Assembly: GCA_948469885.1 (NCBI GenBank)
Contig: CAOKMT010000001.1
Location: forward strand, 1-64,000
Direction of reading: 5' to 3'
DNA: 64,000 nt
DNA from: an uncultured Sporosarcina sp.
GTDB lineage: Bacteria; Bacillota; Bacilli; Bacillales_A; Planococcaceae
This document shows, one piece after another, positions 56,552 to 64,000 of the stretch (its first letter is position 1; each line of letters begins with the position of its first letter). The position numbers were made by a program, and so were the translations under genes. The notes below the pieces were generated by a model. It was given only the letters and a program-made list of their open reading frames with translations, was not told the origin of the DNA and searched no databases.

Positions 56552-58188
56552 CATTCGCTTATCCAAACGCGACGAAGGCATCATTGGCGCAAGTGAGTTT
56601 TAACGTGGAGGAAGGGGACTTCGTTTTACTTTGCGGGCCTTCAGGTTCGGGGAAAACGACGTTGTTGCGGCAATTAAAGCATGAAGTGCAACCGGAAGGG
56701 GCTTTGGAAGGGACAATATTGTATAAAGGCAATTTGTTGGCGGACATCGACCAGACAGCTTCCATTGAAGAAATCGGGTTCGTTTTTCAAGATCCTGACA
56801 ATCAAATTGTCATGCATACCGTTTGGCAGGAGCTTACCTTCTCAATGGAAAACCTAGGCTACACAACGACGCAGATTGAACGGCGAATGGGGGAACTCGT
56901 TCCTTTTTTCGGTATGGAAGAATGGCTTTTTCGGGAGATCCATGAATTGTCGGGAGGACAAAAACAACTCGTGAACTTGGCATCTGTCATGGCGCTTCAA
57001 CCAAAAGTATTGTTATTGGATGAACCGACCGCACAGTTAGATCCCATCGGTGCAAAAGCATTTTTACAAATGCTCCATCGTATCCACGAAGAATTGGCTG
57101 TCACCATTATCATGAGTGAGCATCGGTTGGAAGAAGTGTATCCATACGCTTCGACAGTTGTGATGTTACAAAATGGCCGCTGTACATACGCCGGGACGCC
57201 CGGTCCTTTTCTTGAGCAGTTATGGCACGGAGAACATCGAGAATTGCAGCATTATATCCCTTCGATCGCGCAATTATTTTTATCGACGAATGTAATGGAC
57301 GATCTCCCCCTTCCGCTCACCGTGAAGCAAGGTAAGCAATGGATCCGGAAAGCGGGAAAAGATAAGAAGGGTGAGTGTGAATTGTTTGATGGGGAAAGCG
57401 GTTTAGTCAATGATGCGGAAGTTTTATTGCAATGCCGAAAACTTCATTTTCAATATGCTGAGCATACGCCTAAAGTGTTGAAAGAGTTGTCCTTGTCGAT
57501 CCGCCAAGGAGAGTTCTTTACGTTGTTCGGCGGAAATGGATCGGGAAAATCGACATTGCTTCATAACATTGTCGGCATCGTAACCCCGCAACGTGGAAAA
57601 ATATCATTTGCAGGCAAATCAATGAAAAAAATGTCGGCGAAAGAAAGAAGCAAATGGATCGGCTACGTAGCGCAAAATCCGGCACTTTATTTTACAAAGG
57701 AAACTGTTCGCGAGCAATTGGTGGAACGGTACGAAAGTGTGGCGCAAGGACAGGAGGGGAAGTTGGAAGAACTCATCCAGGTGTTGTCGATAGCGGATGT
57801 GTTGGACAGACATCCATTTGACATAAGTGGCGGCGAACAACAAAAAGTTGTCATCGCTTTGGCATTGCTTGCAGATCCGGCTTTGCTCATTTTGGACGAA
57901 CCGACAAAAGGGTTGGACCCTTATTCAAAACAACAATTTGCTTTATTGCTTGAAAGATTGAGAGGTCTAGGAAAGACGATCTTCATGGTGAGCCATGATA
58001 TTGAGTTTGCGGCACAGTACGCTACGAGGTGCGGCATGTTGTTTAATGGAAAAGTGATATCGGTCGAGGAGACGAAGTCGTTTCTTCGAGATAATTACTT
58101 TTACACAACGATGATTCATCGGACGGTTGGCGAATGGCTGCCGAATGCGGTGACAGTGGAGGATGCGTTAGCACAATGGGGCACTTGA
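56524..58188 (+). CDS. ECF transporter ATPase with two fused ABC domains
   Basis: A 554-residue tandem ATPase. Domain 1 (about 1-225): Walker A GPSGSGKTT, signature LSGGQKQL, Walker B VLLLDEPT. Domain 2 (about 310-545): Walker A GGNGSGKST, signature ISGGEQQK, Walker B LLILDEPT. FQDPDNQIV and AQNPALYFT are the Q-loops. The fusion replaces separate A1 and A2 subunits. The GTG at 56524 is chosen since GGGAAGG lies 10 bases upstream; GTG 56515 abuts the SD. It overlaps the T and S genes. Confidence 0.9.
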   Translation: MALYQIENVTFAYPNATKASLAQVSFNVEEGDFVLLCGPSGSGKTTLLRQLKHEVQPEGALEGTILYKGNLLADIDQTASIEEIGFVFQDPDNQIVMHTVWQELTFSMENLGYTTTQIERRMGELVPFFGMEEWLFREIHELSGGQKQLVNLASVMALQPKVLLLDEPTAQLDPIGAKAFLQMLHRIHEELAVTIIMSEHRLEEVYPYASTVVMLQNGRCTYAGTPGPFLEQLWHGEHRELQHYIPSIAQLFLSTNVMDDLPLPLTVKQGKQWIRKAGKDKKGECELFDGESGLVNDAEVLLQCRKLHFQYAEHTPKVLKELSLSIRQGEFFTLFGGNGSGKSTLLHNIVGIVTPQRGKISFAGKSMKKMSAKERSKWIGYVAQNPALYFTKETVREQLVERYESVAQGQEGKLEELIQVLSIADVLDRHPFDISGGEQQKVVIALALLADPALLILDEPTKGLDPYSKQQFALLLERLRGLGKTIFMVSHDIEFAAQYATRCGMLFNGKVISVEETKSFLRDNYFYTTMIHRTVGEWLPNAVTVEDALAQWGT

Positions 58189-58868
58189 AACGTTTTTTCT
58201 ACGTTGGAAGTATTGGATTGATCGTATTTTTGTTAGGACTGGAATTTTGGAAAGAACAACATTATTTACTCATCAGCCTACTCGTCATCAGTTGTGCGAT
58301 GCTTCCTTTTTTCATTCATTTTGAAAAAAGATCAGTGAAGGCGGAGGAAATTGTATTGATCGCGATATTAGCTGCAATAGCTGCCATTAGCCGAGTTCCA
58401 TTCGCCCCGTTACCGAGTGTCCAACCGACTTCGTTCGTCGTCATTATGGCGGCCCTTGTCTTCGGTGGGGAAGTCGGATTTTTGGTCGGCTGCATCGCGG
58501 CGCTCGTTTCCAATCTGTTTTTAGGGCAAGGCCCCTGGACACCATGGCAAATGTTCTCGTGGGGCATGATGGGATTCACTGCGGGTTTATTGAAAGATAC
58601 AGTTTTTATGAAAACGTTACTCGGAAAAAACATTTTTGGGTTTGTGTGGGGATTTGTTTTTGGTTGGGTCATGAATCTTTGGTTTGTGCTCGGCTTTTTT
58701 GAAGAACTCACATGGCCTGTATTCGTATCGGCCTATACTGCCAGTTTTCGTTTCGACTTGGCCCATGCTGTCGCCAATGTGTTTTTTCTGACGTTGTTTT
58801 CAGCAGGCTGGCTTAAAATATTGACGCGTGTGAAAGTGAAGTATGGGTTGTTGAAGCCGGACGGGTAG
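58176..58868 (+). CDS. ECF transporter substrate-binding (S) component, predicted cobalamin-type
   Basis: A 230-residue, six-to-seven-segment S component. The VQPTSFVVIMAALVFGGEVGFLVGCIAALVSNLFLGQGPWTPWQM segment (about residues 80-125) is the pattern I associate with CbrT-like S components found with B12 riboswitches. ATG 58176 lies inside the ATPase gene (13-base overlap). Last gene of the riboswitch-controlled operon. Corrinoid specificity is inferred from regulation and neighbours. Confidence 0.83.
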   Translation: MGHLKRFFYVGSIGLIVFLLGLEFWKEQHYLLISLLVISCAMLPFFIHFEKRSVKAEEIVLIAILAAIAAISRVPFAPLPSVQPTSFVVIMAALVFGGEVGFLVGCIAALVSNLFLGQGPWTPWQMFSWGMMGFTAGLLKDTVFMKTLLGKNIFGFVWGFVFGWVMNLWFVLGFFEELTWPVFVSAYTASFRFDLAHAVANVFFLTLFSAGWLKILTRVKVKYGLLKPDG

Positions 58869-58913
58869 AAGAGTTGCTGGAATGGTAGTTTACCAAAGAG
58901 GGTGACCTATTTG

Positions 58914-59003
58914 ATGGGAATGATCGTTGATCGTGACAGCGAAGGAAATAATAAGTTTTATACATCTCAAGCCTTAGTTAGAAATATATCTCGGGTCCAT
59001 TAA
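58914..59003 (+). CDS. Small hypothetical frame, 29 residues
   Basis: ATG 58914 with GAGGGTGACC upstream encodes MGMIVDRDSEGNNKFYTSQA plus nine residues. The RBS and ordinary residue mix make translation possible. I do not recognise it; it may be a remnant of a longer gene. Confidence 0.3.
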   Translation: MGMIVDRDSEGNNKFYTSQALVRNISRVH

Positions 59004-59099
59004 CAGGAATTCATTTGCACGGTAAGATAGAAATATAAAGACAGGAGTAAAATGAAGCGTTGATTTTGGGGTCAGTTATGGAGAGAATGGGGCGAGCGT

Positions 59100-59552
59100 A
59101 TGAAAAAAGGGCTGAAGATGTTTTTACTTGGGGTAATCGGATCAATTTTACTTGTAGGGTGTAGTACAGGAAAGGGAAACGATGACATTGATCTTATCGG
59201 TAATTTTGAAGAAACGCAAAAAATTGAGATCATCTTATCGGATGATTCTGAGATAATTACAACCATTTCAGACGACAAGGATATTGAAAACTTCGTGGAT
59301 GCGTTAAAAATGGATGATTGGGACCCGGTTGAGATTCCCACGGAAGCGATTAAAGGAAAGACCTTTAAAATTTATCGAAAAGATGCCGCTAAACTTAGCT
59401 GGTCAGCAAAACAAAAGGATAAATTAAAAGAAGTCGCGACGATGACAACGTACGAAGATGTTCCATATATCAAATTTAACCTGAAAAAATTTTCATTTAG
59501 TTTCGAAGTGCCAGCGGAAGTTCATGAATATTTAAATTCACTCGAAATGTAA
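59100..59552 (+). CDS. Small lipoprotein of unknown function
   Basis: A 150-residue lipoprotein: signal MKKGLKMFLLGVIGSILLVG with lipobox Cys21, then a mixed alpha/beta domain. That domain has KIEIILSDDSEIITTISDDKDIENFVDALK, resembling the small lipoproteins of Bacillales that pair a strand-helix unit with a W-D-P loop (DDWDPVEIP). No family can be named with confidence. An RBS is barely visible (GGGGCGAG). It stands alone between the ECF operon and a terminator. Confidence 0.75.
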   Translation: MKKGLKMFLLGVIGSILLVGCSTGKGNDDIDLIGNFEETQKIEIILSDDSEIITTISDDKDIENFVDALKMDDWDPVEIPTEAIKGKTFKIYRKDAAKLSWSAKQKDKLKEVATMTTYEDVPYIKFNLKKFSFSFEVPAEVHEYLNSLEM

Positions 59553-59940
59553 CGGTTGAAATTGGATGCGGTTGCCGTACAATATTGTGCCAAGACATGA
59601 CCAGGTGGTAAAGTAATCCATTCAAGATGCGTGGAAATGCGATTGGGTCCAAATTATACGAACGGGCCATTTTGTGAAATAGAGATAACCAAAAAGTCTG
59701 TATCCATGATTACTTTGTGATCTAAGATACAGGCTTTTTATTTTAGTTAAGGTCCCTCTAAATTAATTCTATTTATCACATGAAATATACATAGCGATAA
59801 ATTTTTTATATAAGTTGAAACAAAGAATGCGATATTTAGTTGATTGTAGTAGAAAGCGCCCGCTTGGAATGGAAATCAATGAGCTTTTTGAGTGGGAATC
59901 TTTACGTCAACATATATAGATTAAATACGATTTAAAAAAT
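59553..59940. other. AT-rich intergenic region
   Basis: Apart from the terminator at 59691-59739, no genes, repeats or clear promoters are seen. The last 200 bp are strongly AT-rich. Confidence 0.6.
59691..59739 (+). terminator. Rho-independent terminator
   Basis: AAAAAGTCTGTATC pairs with GATACAGGCTTTTT (one G-T), followed by T/A-rich sequence; probably ends the lipoprotein transcript. Confidence 0.85.
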
Positions 59941-59969
59941 TGAACCTCCTGTGATTTGATAATCGTCTA
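59941..59969 (+). promoter_or_regulatory. ECF-sigma-type promoter, probably autoregulatory
   Basis: TGAACC (59941-59946), 17-bp spacer, CGTCTA (59964-59969), 32 bp upstream of the sigma factor gene. The GAACC/CGTC form is typical of ECF sigma promoters and differs from the SigW site (TGAAAC/CGTATA). Confidence 0.75.
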
Positions 59970-60001
59970 ATAGCAGAGTTGGGTAAAAAGGGGGGAGTAG
60001 A

Positions 60002-60529
60002 TTGGACAATGAAGAAAAAGATTTCCTATTAGAAAAAGTGATGATTGAATATGGCGACGAGTTGGTACGATTGGCATTTTCTTATGTGAAAGATACAGAG
60101 ACTGCTAAAGATATGGTTCAAAATACGTTTATCAAATGTTACAAAAACCTTGATTCGTTCCGATTTGATGCGCACGTAAAAACATGGCTCTATCGTATAA
60201 CAATTAACGAATGTAAAGATCATTTAAAGAGCTGGAATTACAAAATGGTACAGGTCAAAAGCTTCATCAATGAAACAGCAAAGTCCATATTACCATCAAC
60301 AGAAAGAACCGTTATCGATAAATACAATAATCAAGAAATAAAAGACACGATCTTTTCTCTTCCAAAAATGTATCGGGAAGTGGTTTATCTATACTATTAT
60401 GAGTCATTAAAGACAGGGGAAATTGCCGAAGTCTTGGATATTTCAGTTAATACAGTGAAAACGCGATTAAGAAGAGCAAAACAAAGATTAGCGCCGATGA
60501 TAAAGGAGGCAGAACTCAATGAAAGATAA
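60002..60529 (+). CDS. ECF RNA polymerase sigma factor, TTG start
   Basis: A 175-residue sigma factor. Region 2 contains DTETAKDMVQNTFIKCYKNL and VKTWLYRITINECKDHLKSW; region 4 contains LKTGEIAEVLDISVNTVKTRLRRAK. The start is TTG 60002 (MDNEEKDFLLEKV) behind GGGGGGAG. It resembles the SigV/SigM-like group but is not a clear orthologue of a named factor. It overlaps the next gene by 11 bases, the usual arrangement with a cognate anti-sigma factor. Confidence 0.9.
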   Translation: MDNEEKDFLLEKVMIEYGDELVRLAFSYVKDTETAKDMVQNTFIKCYKNLDSFRFDAHVKTWLYRITINECKDHLKSWNYKMVQVKSFINETAKSILPSTERTVIDKYNNQEIKDTIFSLPKMYREVVYLYYYESLKTGEIAEVLDISVNTVKTRLRRAKQRLAPMIKEAELNER

Positions 60530-61520
60530 ACGAGTAAGAGATAAGTTTTATCATACGTCCGATCCAGAATTAAGATTTACGAAAGAAGACCGTAATGAAG
60601 TGTTTGAACAAATTCATAAGCTGGAGAAGAGTAGTCCAAAAAAGAAATCATTTGTTTCTTCTTCAAAAAAATTTGCTCCCCTTACAGCTTCTTTAGTCGT
60701 GGTAGGCTTGTGTCTATTTTTGTTTATGCCATCGATTTTTCCCGGAAACTTTATTAAGGAAGATAAGGAAAGGAATGCAAGTGGATCGGTATTTCAAGAA
60801 GACGAGTTTTTAACCACTCTATTAACGGTGAAAGATGATCATAATAGAATCCCTATTAACCTTTTATTTACTTATAGTAAAGATAAAAAGATGTTGAAAG
60901 TTTTATCGATCCCTCGAGATACTTATGCCCCCATATTGGATAAGCCTGGTGGGACTACTTCATATGGTAAATTGACATTCGCTTATGATGCTGGTTCAGG
61001 AGGTGCTGAGAATGTAAGAACAACAGTTTCTGAGCTATTTGATTTATCAATTGATTATTATGCTGTTATCGATTTAGAAACCTTTTCAGCAATAATTGAT
61101 TCAGTGAATGGAATAGATTACGACTTGCAAGAAGATATTCGAGTAAGAGCCATCTCTCAAGTGGCATTTGAATTCAAAAAAGGGATGAATCTTTTAAATG
61201 GGGAAGAGGTTGCGGCATTAATAATGGATGCTACGGTTGGAACAAACTTGGATGAAGAAGAGCAATTAAAACTCATTCATACAGTAATCAATCAAACAAT
61301 AAACGTATTGCCACAAACACAATTAAAACAATGGACGGCTGAAATAGAAGGTAATTTTCCAATTGAACAATTGTTAAAGGATAAAGGGGAACTTCCCCAG
61401 GTACAATCCGTATCCTTATTGGATGGCATAAAAGATGAAATGATAGATGGGGCTTACTATATTAAATTTGAGAAAGCCTTTTTAAATGCAGTTTCAGAAG
61501 AGTTAAAGACATTTAACTAA
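60519..61520 (+). CDS. Putative anti-sigma factor with extracellular LCP-like domain
   Basis: A 333-residue single-pass membrane protein: cytoplasmic residues 1-50, a membrane helix at about 52-74, and an outer domain resembling LytR-CpsA-Psr (SIPRDTYAPIL at 130-140, DYYAVIDLETFSAIIDSVNGI at 179-199). Functional LCP ligases need an arginine/aspartate set (RSDT and R-x-R...GDFGR...RQ). Here these positions read IPINLLF and IMDATVGTNLDEEEQL, so ligase activity is doubtful. Gene overlap with the sigma factor and the single helix suggest a sensor/anti-sigma role. No ZAS zinc motif is seen in the cytoplasmic part. Confidence 0.75.
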   Translation: MKDKRVRDKFYHTSDPELRFTKEDRNEVFEQIHKLEKSSPKKKSFVSSSKKFAPLTASLVVVGLCLFLFMPSIFPGNFIKEDKERNASGSVFQEDEFLTTLLTVKDDHNRIPINLLFTYSKDKKMLKVLSIPRDTYAPILDKPGGTTSYGKLTFAYDAGSGGAENVRTTVSELFDLSIDYYAVIDLETFSAIIDSVNGIDYDLQEDIRVRAISQVAFEFKKGMNLLNGEEVAALIMDATVGTNLDEEEQLKLIHTVINQTINVLPQTQLKQWTAEIEGNFPIEQLLKDKGELPQVQSVSLLDGIKDEMIDGAYYIKFEKAFLNAVSEELKTFN

Positions 61521-61826
61521 TTCGAGATTAAGAATTTCGGGATCGTGACTTATGATTTTCTTCGGTTTTTTTCAAATAATCATTAGAAAATCGTCAGAAA
61601 AAGGCGACGCGCCTGCGGTAATGCCTTTATGATTAACATCTTGTTGGTGTTATGCTCAAAAAATCTAGTTGTAATTAAAAGCACAGAATATAAAATCTGT
61701 GCTTTTTTGCTTGAAGTTAAAATGCAAGCGGAAAACACTTATGAAAAGTGGTCCATGCCATAGTTTTGTCATGTATACTGAATAGAGGAACCATTTCGAG
61801 TATTGTTCATGGAGAGTGATGGCTAA
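61521..61826. other. Intergenic region with a terminator
   Basis: It holds the terminator at 61677-61708 and a weaker hairpin (AAAGGC/GCCTTT, about 61600-61628). A TATACT at 61774 may be the -10 of the next gene. No coding frame. Confidence 0.6.
61677..61708 (+). terminator. Terminator after the sigma/LCP pair
   Basis: AAAAGCACAGA pairs with TCTGTGCTTTT, 8-nt loop, T run. Confidence 0.92.
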
Positions 61827-62843
61827 ATGGTAAACGAGATGTGGTTAGAAAAATTAGAGATGCTTCATCCGATCGTTCAAGCACCGATGGCAGGGGTGAC
61901 GACGCCCGAATTTGTGGCGGCTTCAGCGGAAGCAGGCATACTTGGCTCAATCGGGGCAGGGTATTTATCGGCGGAAAATACAAGAGAATTCATTCGAAAT
62001 GTGAAAAAGTTGACAAGTAAGCCGTTTGCAGTCAATCTATTCGTCCCTGAACAACCGGAGATGTCACAGGATCAATTGCGACAAGCGTACGAGGCTTTGC
62101 AACCGATCGGTCAAAAGCTCGGCATCCCATTTTGGAAAACGCCGCTGTCGACATCCGAGTTTGACGAGCAGCTACAAGTCATCGTAGAAGAAGGGGTCCA
62201 AGCTTGCTCCTTCACATTCGGCTTGCCGGATGAAAAGCATGTGAAATGGCTGAAAGACAATGGCGTCATGCTAATCGGCACAGCGACAACGGTGGAGGAA
62301 GCGGAGCTTGCTGAACGAGCGGGCATGGACATGATCGTTGCGCAAGGAAGTGAAGCAGGTGGGCATCGCGGTTCATTCACAGCACCGATGCAACTCATTC
62401 CGCTCGACCCGTTGCTTGCAGAGATCATAGCGGCTGTCCGTATTCCGGTCATTGCGGCGGGTGGTATTGCGAATAAAGAGTTCAAAGATGCATGTTTGGC
62501 CATGGGCGCACAAGCTGTGCAAATTGGGACGGTCCTCCTTGCGACTGAAGAAAGTGGTGCGCATCCGCTTTATAAAGAAGCGGTTTTGAACGTATTACCG
62601 GGCAACACATCCTTTACGACAGCTTTCTCGGGGAAGGCGGCACGCGGCATCCGAAATGAGTTCATGGAAGTGATGGAAGATAAAATAATTGCGCCGTATC
62701 CTTATCAAAATGACTTAACGAAAGAGATACGGAAAGTGGCGGCACAAAAAGGAAAGTCGAATTATATGTCTTTATGGGCGGGCGAACAGGCGCATTTAAG
62801 TAAGAAAGGAACGATTCAAGAAATCATAGAGACGTTTATATGA
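61827..62843 (+). CDS. Nitronate monooxygenase family protein
   Basis: A 338-residue FMN-dependent TIM-barrel enzyme of the 2-nitropropane dioxygenase family, which oxidises toxic nitronates such as propionate 3-nitronate. Motifs: PIVQAPMAGVTTPEFVAASAEAG at the N terminus, VAQGSEAGGHRG (residues 170-181, with the catalytic-type histidine), IPVIAAGGIA and GAQAVQIGTVLLATEES. Substrate not proved. GGAGAGTGATGG precedes the ATG. The next gene follows at 21 bp, so a two-gene unit is likely. Confidence 0.92.
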   Translation: MVNEMWLEKLEMLHPIVQAPMAGVTTPEFVAASAEAGILGSIGAGYLSAENTREFIRNVKKLTSKPFAVNLFVPEQPEMSQDQLRQAYEALQPIGQKLGIPFWKTPLSTSEFDEQLQVIVEEGVQACSFTFGLPDEKHVKWLKDNGVMLIGTATTVEEAELAERAGMDMIVAQGSEAGGHRGSFTAPMQLIPLDPLLAEIIAAVRIPVIAAGGIANKEFKDACLAMGAQAVQIGTVLLATEESGAHPLYKEAVLNVLPGNTSFTTAFSGKAARGIRNEFMEVMEDKIIAPYPYQNDLTKEIRKVAAQKGKSNYMSLWAGEQAHLSKKGTIQEIIETFI

Positions 62844-62864
62844 CGAGATTGTTGGAGGGATGAA

Positions 62865-63746
62865 ATGGGCAAATATATTGGGGAAATCGGGTTAATTTTA
62901 ACTGCGATTATATGGGGAATTGGATTTCCGGCAAGTGCGATGGCATTGGATCACTATACTCCTTATCAAATTATCGCCGGAAGGTTTTTAATCGGATTCC
63001 TTATTTTAAGTTTAGTTTTTTATAAAAGGTTAAAAGCGATGAATAAAAGTGTTTTGATCAAAAGCGTAGCATTAGGGGCCATATTGTACATTTCATTTAT
63101 TTTACAAACAGTTGGTTTACAATTTACGACGCCTTCTAAAAATGCATTTTTAACGGTCATTAATGTCGTTATTGTGCCTTTTATTGGATTCGCTTTCTAT
63201 AAGAAACGCCTTGATATATTTGAACTGGTCGGTGCGGTAATGGCGGTTATCGGGATTGCCGTTCTCTCTTTACAATTTTCGGGAACAGTCAATATCGGGG
63301 ATATCCTGACCCTTTGTTGTGCTATCGGATTCGCTGTTCACATTTTCTATACGGCAAAGTTTGTGGCGGAAGAAGATCCTGTGCTTATTACAATTATCCA
63401 AATGTTTACAGCGGCATTGTTGGGGAGCGGTGTTGTTGTTGCCAAAGGAGAAACGACGTTCGCGGTAGAGTCGGATGCACTGATCCCCCTCCTTTTTCTA
63501 GGGATCTTTTCAACAACAATTGCTTACTTGTTGCAAACTATCTCGCAAAAGTATATTACAGAAACAAAAGCAGCGATCATCTTATCGACGGAAGCCTTGT
63601 GGGGCACATTGTTTTCGGTCATTCTCGTCGGTGAACTCTTTACGATAAGATTGGCTATTGGCGCATTGCTCATCATTAGTGCCATTTTGATTGCTGAAAC
63701 GAAAGTAAGTTTCCGATTGTACAAAAGAGAACGGAAGCTGGAGTGA
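62865..63746 (+). CDS. DMT superfamily (EamA) permease
   Basis: A 293-residue membrane protein with ten predicted helices in two EamA repeats (first ILTAIIWGIGFPASAMALDHYTPYQIIAGRF; second with TTIAYLLQTISQKYITETKAAIILSTEALWGTLFSVILVGE). Family members export amino acids or other metabolites; the substrate is unknown. GTTGGAGG precedes the ATG. It probably shares a transcript with the upstream oxygenase. Confidence 0.92.
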   Translation: MGKYIGEIGLILTAIIWGIGFPASAMALDHYTPYQIIAGRFLIGFLILSLVFYKRLKAMNKSVLIKSVALGAILYISFILQTVGLQFTTPSKNAFLTVINVVIVPFIGFAFYKKRLDIFELVGAVMAVIGIAVLSLQFSGTVNIGDILTLCCAIGFAVHIFYTAKFVAEEDPVLITIIQMFTAALLGSGVVVAKGETTFAVESDALIPLLFLGIFSTTIAYLLQTISQKYITETKAAIILSTEALWGTLFSVILVGELFTIRLAIGALLIISAILIAETKVSFRLYKRERKLE

Positions 63747-63831
63747 GGGCGTGTAGGAAGTGATCCGCAATTGGAAGAGTGTTATCGGCAGCTTCATAAA
63801 GTTATCTGTGTTTAAGGAAGAGATGCCTGAA

Positions 63832-63863
63832 AAAGAAACATGCCAAGGGGCGCATGTTTCTTT
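63832..63863. terminator. Bidirectional terminator
   Basis: AAAGAAACATGC pairs exactly with GCATGTTTCTTT, 8-nt loop. It lies between converging transcripts of the permease and the YbjQ-family gene. Confidence 0.88.
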
Positions 63864-63867
63864 GATT

Positions 63868-64000
63868 TTATTCGCCTTCCCGATACGTGACAGCTGTTCC
63901 GGTAGCGATACACATCATCATGCCTTCTCGGACCGTCTCGAAGTCTAAGTCAATGCCGACAATCCCATTCGCGCCTAGTGCTTTTGCACGTTCGCTCATT
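63868..64000 (-). CDS. YbjQ family (heavy-metal-binding domain) protein, 3' end
   Basis: The last 43 codons read [20 protein letters not shown], then [22 protein letters not shown], before the stop at 63868-63870. The [18 protein letters not shown] block and [12 protein letters not shown] strand are characteristic of the DUF74/YbjQ family of small pentameric proteins of unclear function. The 5' part lies beyond the window end, so the start is not visible. Confidence 0.85.
   Translation of the reverse strand, partial: MSERAKALGANGIVGIDLDFETVREGMMMCIATGTAVTYREGE

Overview
The window is a chromosomal segment of a low-to-mid-GC, endospore-forming Gram-positive bacterium of the order Bacillales. 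Gene order, EF-Tu and ribosomal protein sequences, sporulation genes (cwlD, gerD, kbaA), a sigW-rsiW-cdaA-cdaR-glmM block and an S-layer-homology protein fit the Planococcaceae (Sporosarcina-like). The genus is inferred from overall resemblance and was not tested by a search.

Layout. 1-1080 is the 3' part of tuf, followed by a terminator, a 42-bp tandem repeat array and a structured intergenic stretch. 2011-3330 encodes a YuiF-type Na+/H+ antiporter-like carrier. 3444-17937 is the S10-spc-alpha ribosomal superoperon (rpsJ to rplQ, with secY, adk, infA and rpoA). It lacks map between adk and infA. 18486-21740 is the general ECF transporter module (ecfA1-ecfA2-ecfT) with truA. 21848-22894 is the rplM-rpsI operon with its own promoter and leader. 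A group of DnaA-box-like sites follows.

23468-28529 is a pentose/pentitol utilisation island: a ribulokinase-family kinase divergent from a TarJ-like dehydrogenase, a polyol MFS permease and a DeoR regulator, with repeated operator-like motifs in the divergent promoter region. 28609-33309 holds a rhodanese and the sporulation/germination block cwlD, salA, gerD, kbaA and a divergent deacetylase-like protein. 33474-34279 is a five-tRNA cluster (Asn, Thr, Glu, Tyr, Gln). Then come a PAS-PAS-GGDEF-EAL protein, arginase, and the sigW, rsiW, cdaA, cdaR, glmM group (envelope stress, c-di-AMP and cell-wall precursor synthesis). The phosphate transporter genes lie on the minus strand in the unusual order pstB-pstS-pstC-pstA behind a clear Pho box.

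The most interesting part is 50057-58868. A cobalamin riboswitch precedes a 1424-residue secreted protein with two alpha-helical-repeat plus DUF4430 modules (the domain pairing of mammalian intrinsic factor and transcobalamin) and three SLH domains. It is followed by a membrane-tethered DUF4430 protein and a complete dedicated ECF transporter (T, fused A-A, S). Together they look like a wall-to-membrane cobalamin capture and import system.

The end of the window has a lipoprotein, an ECF sigma factor with a self-type promoter and an overlapping LCP-domain protein in the anti-sigma position, a nitronate monooxygenase-like enzyme, a DMT-family permease and the 3' end of a YbjQ-family gene.
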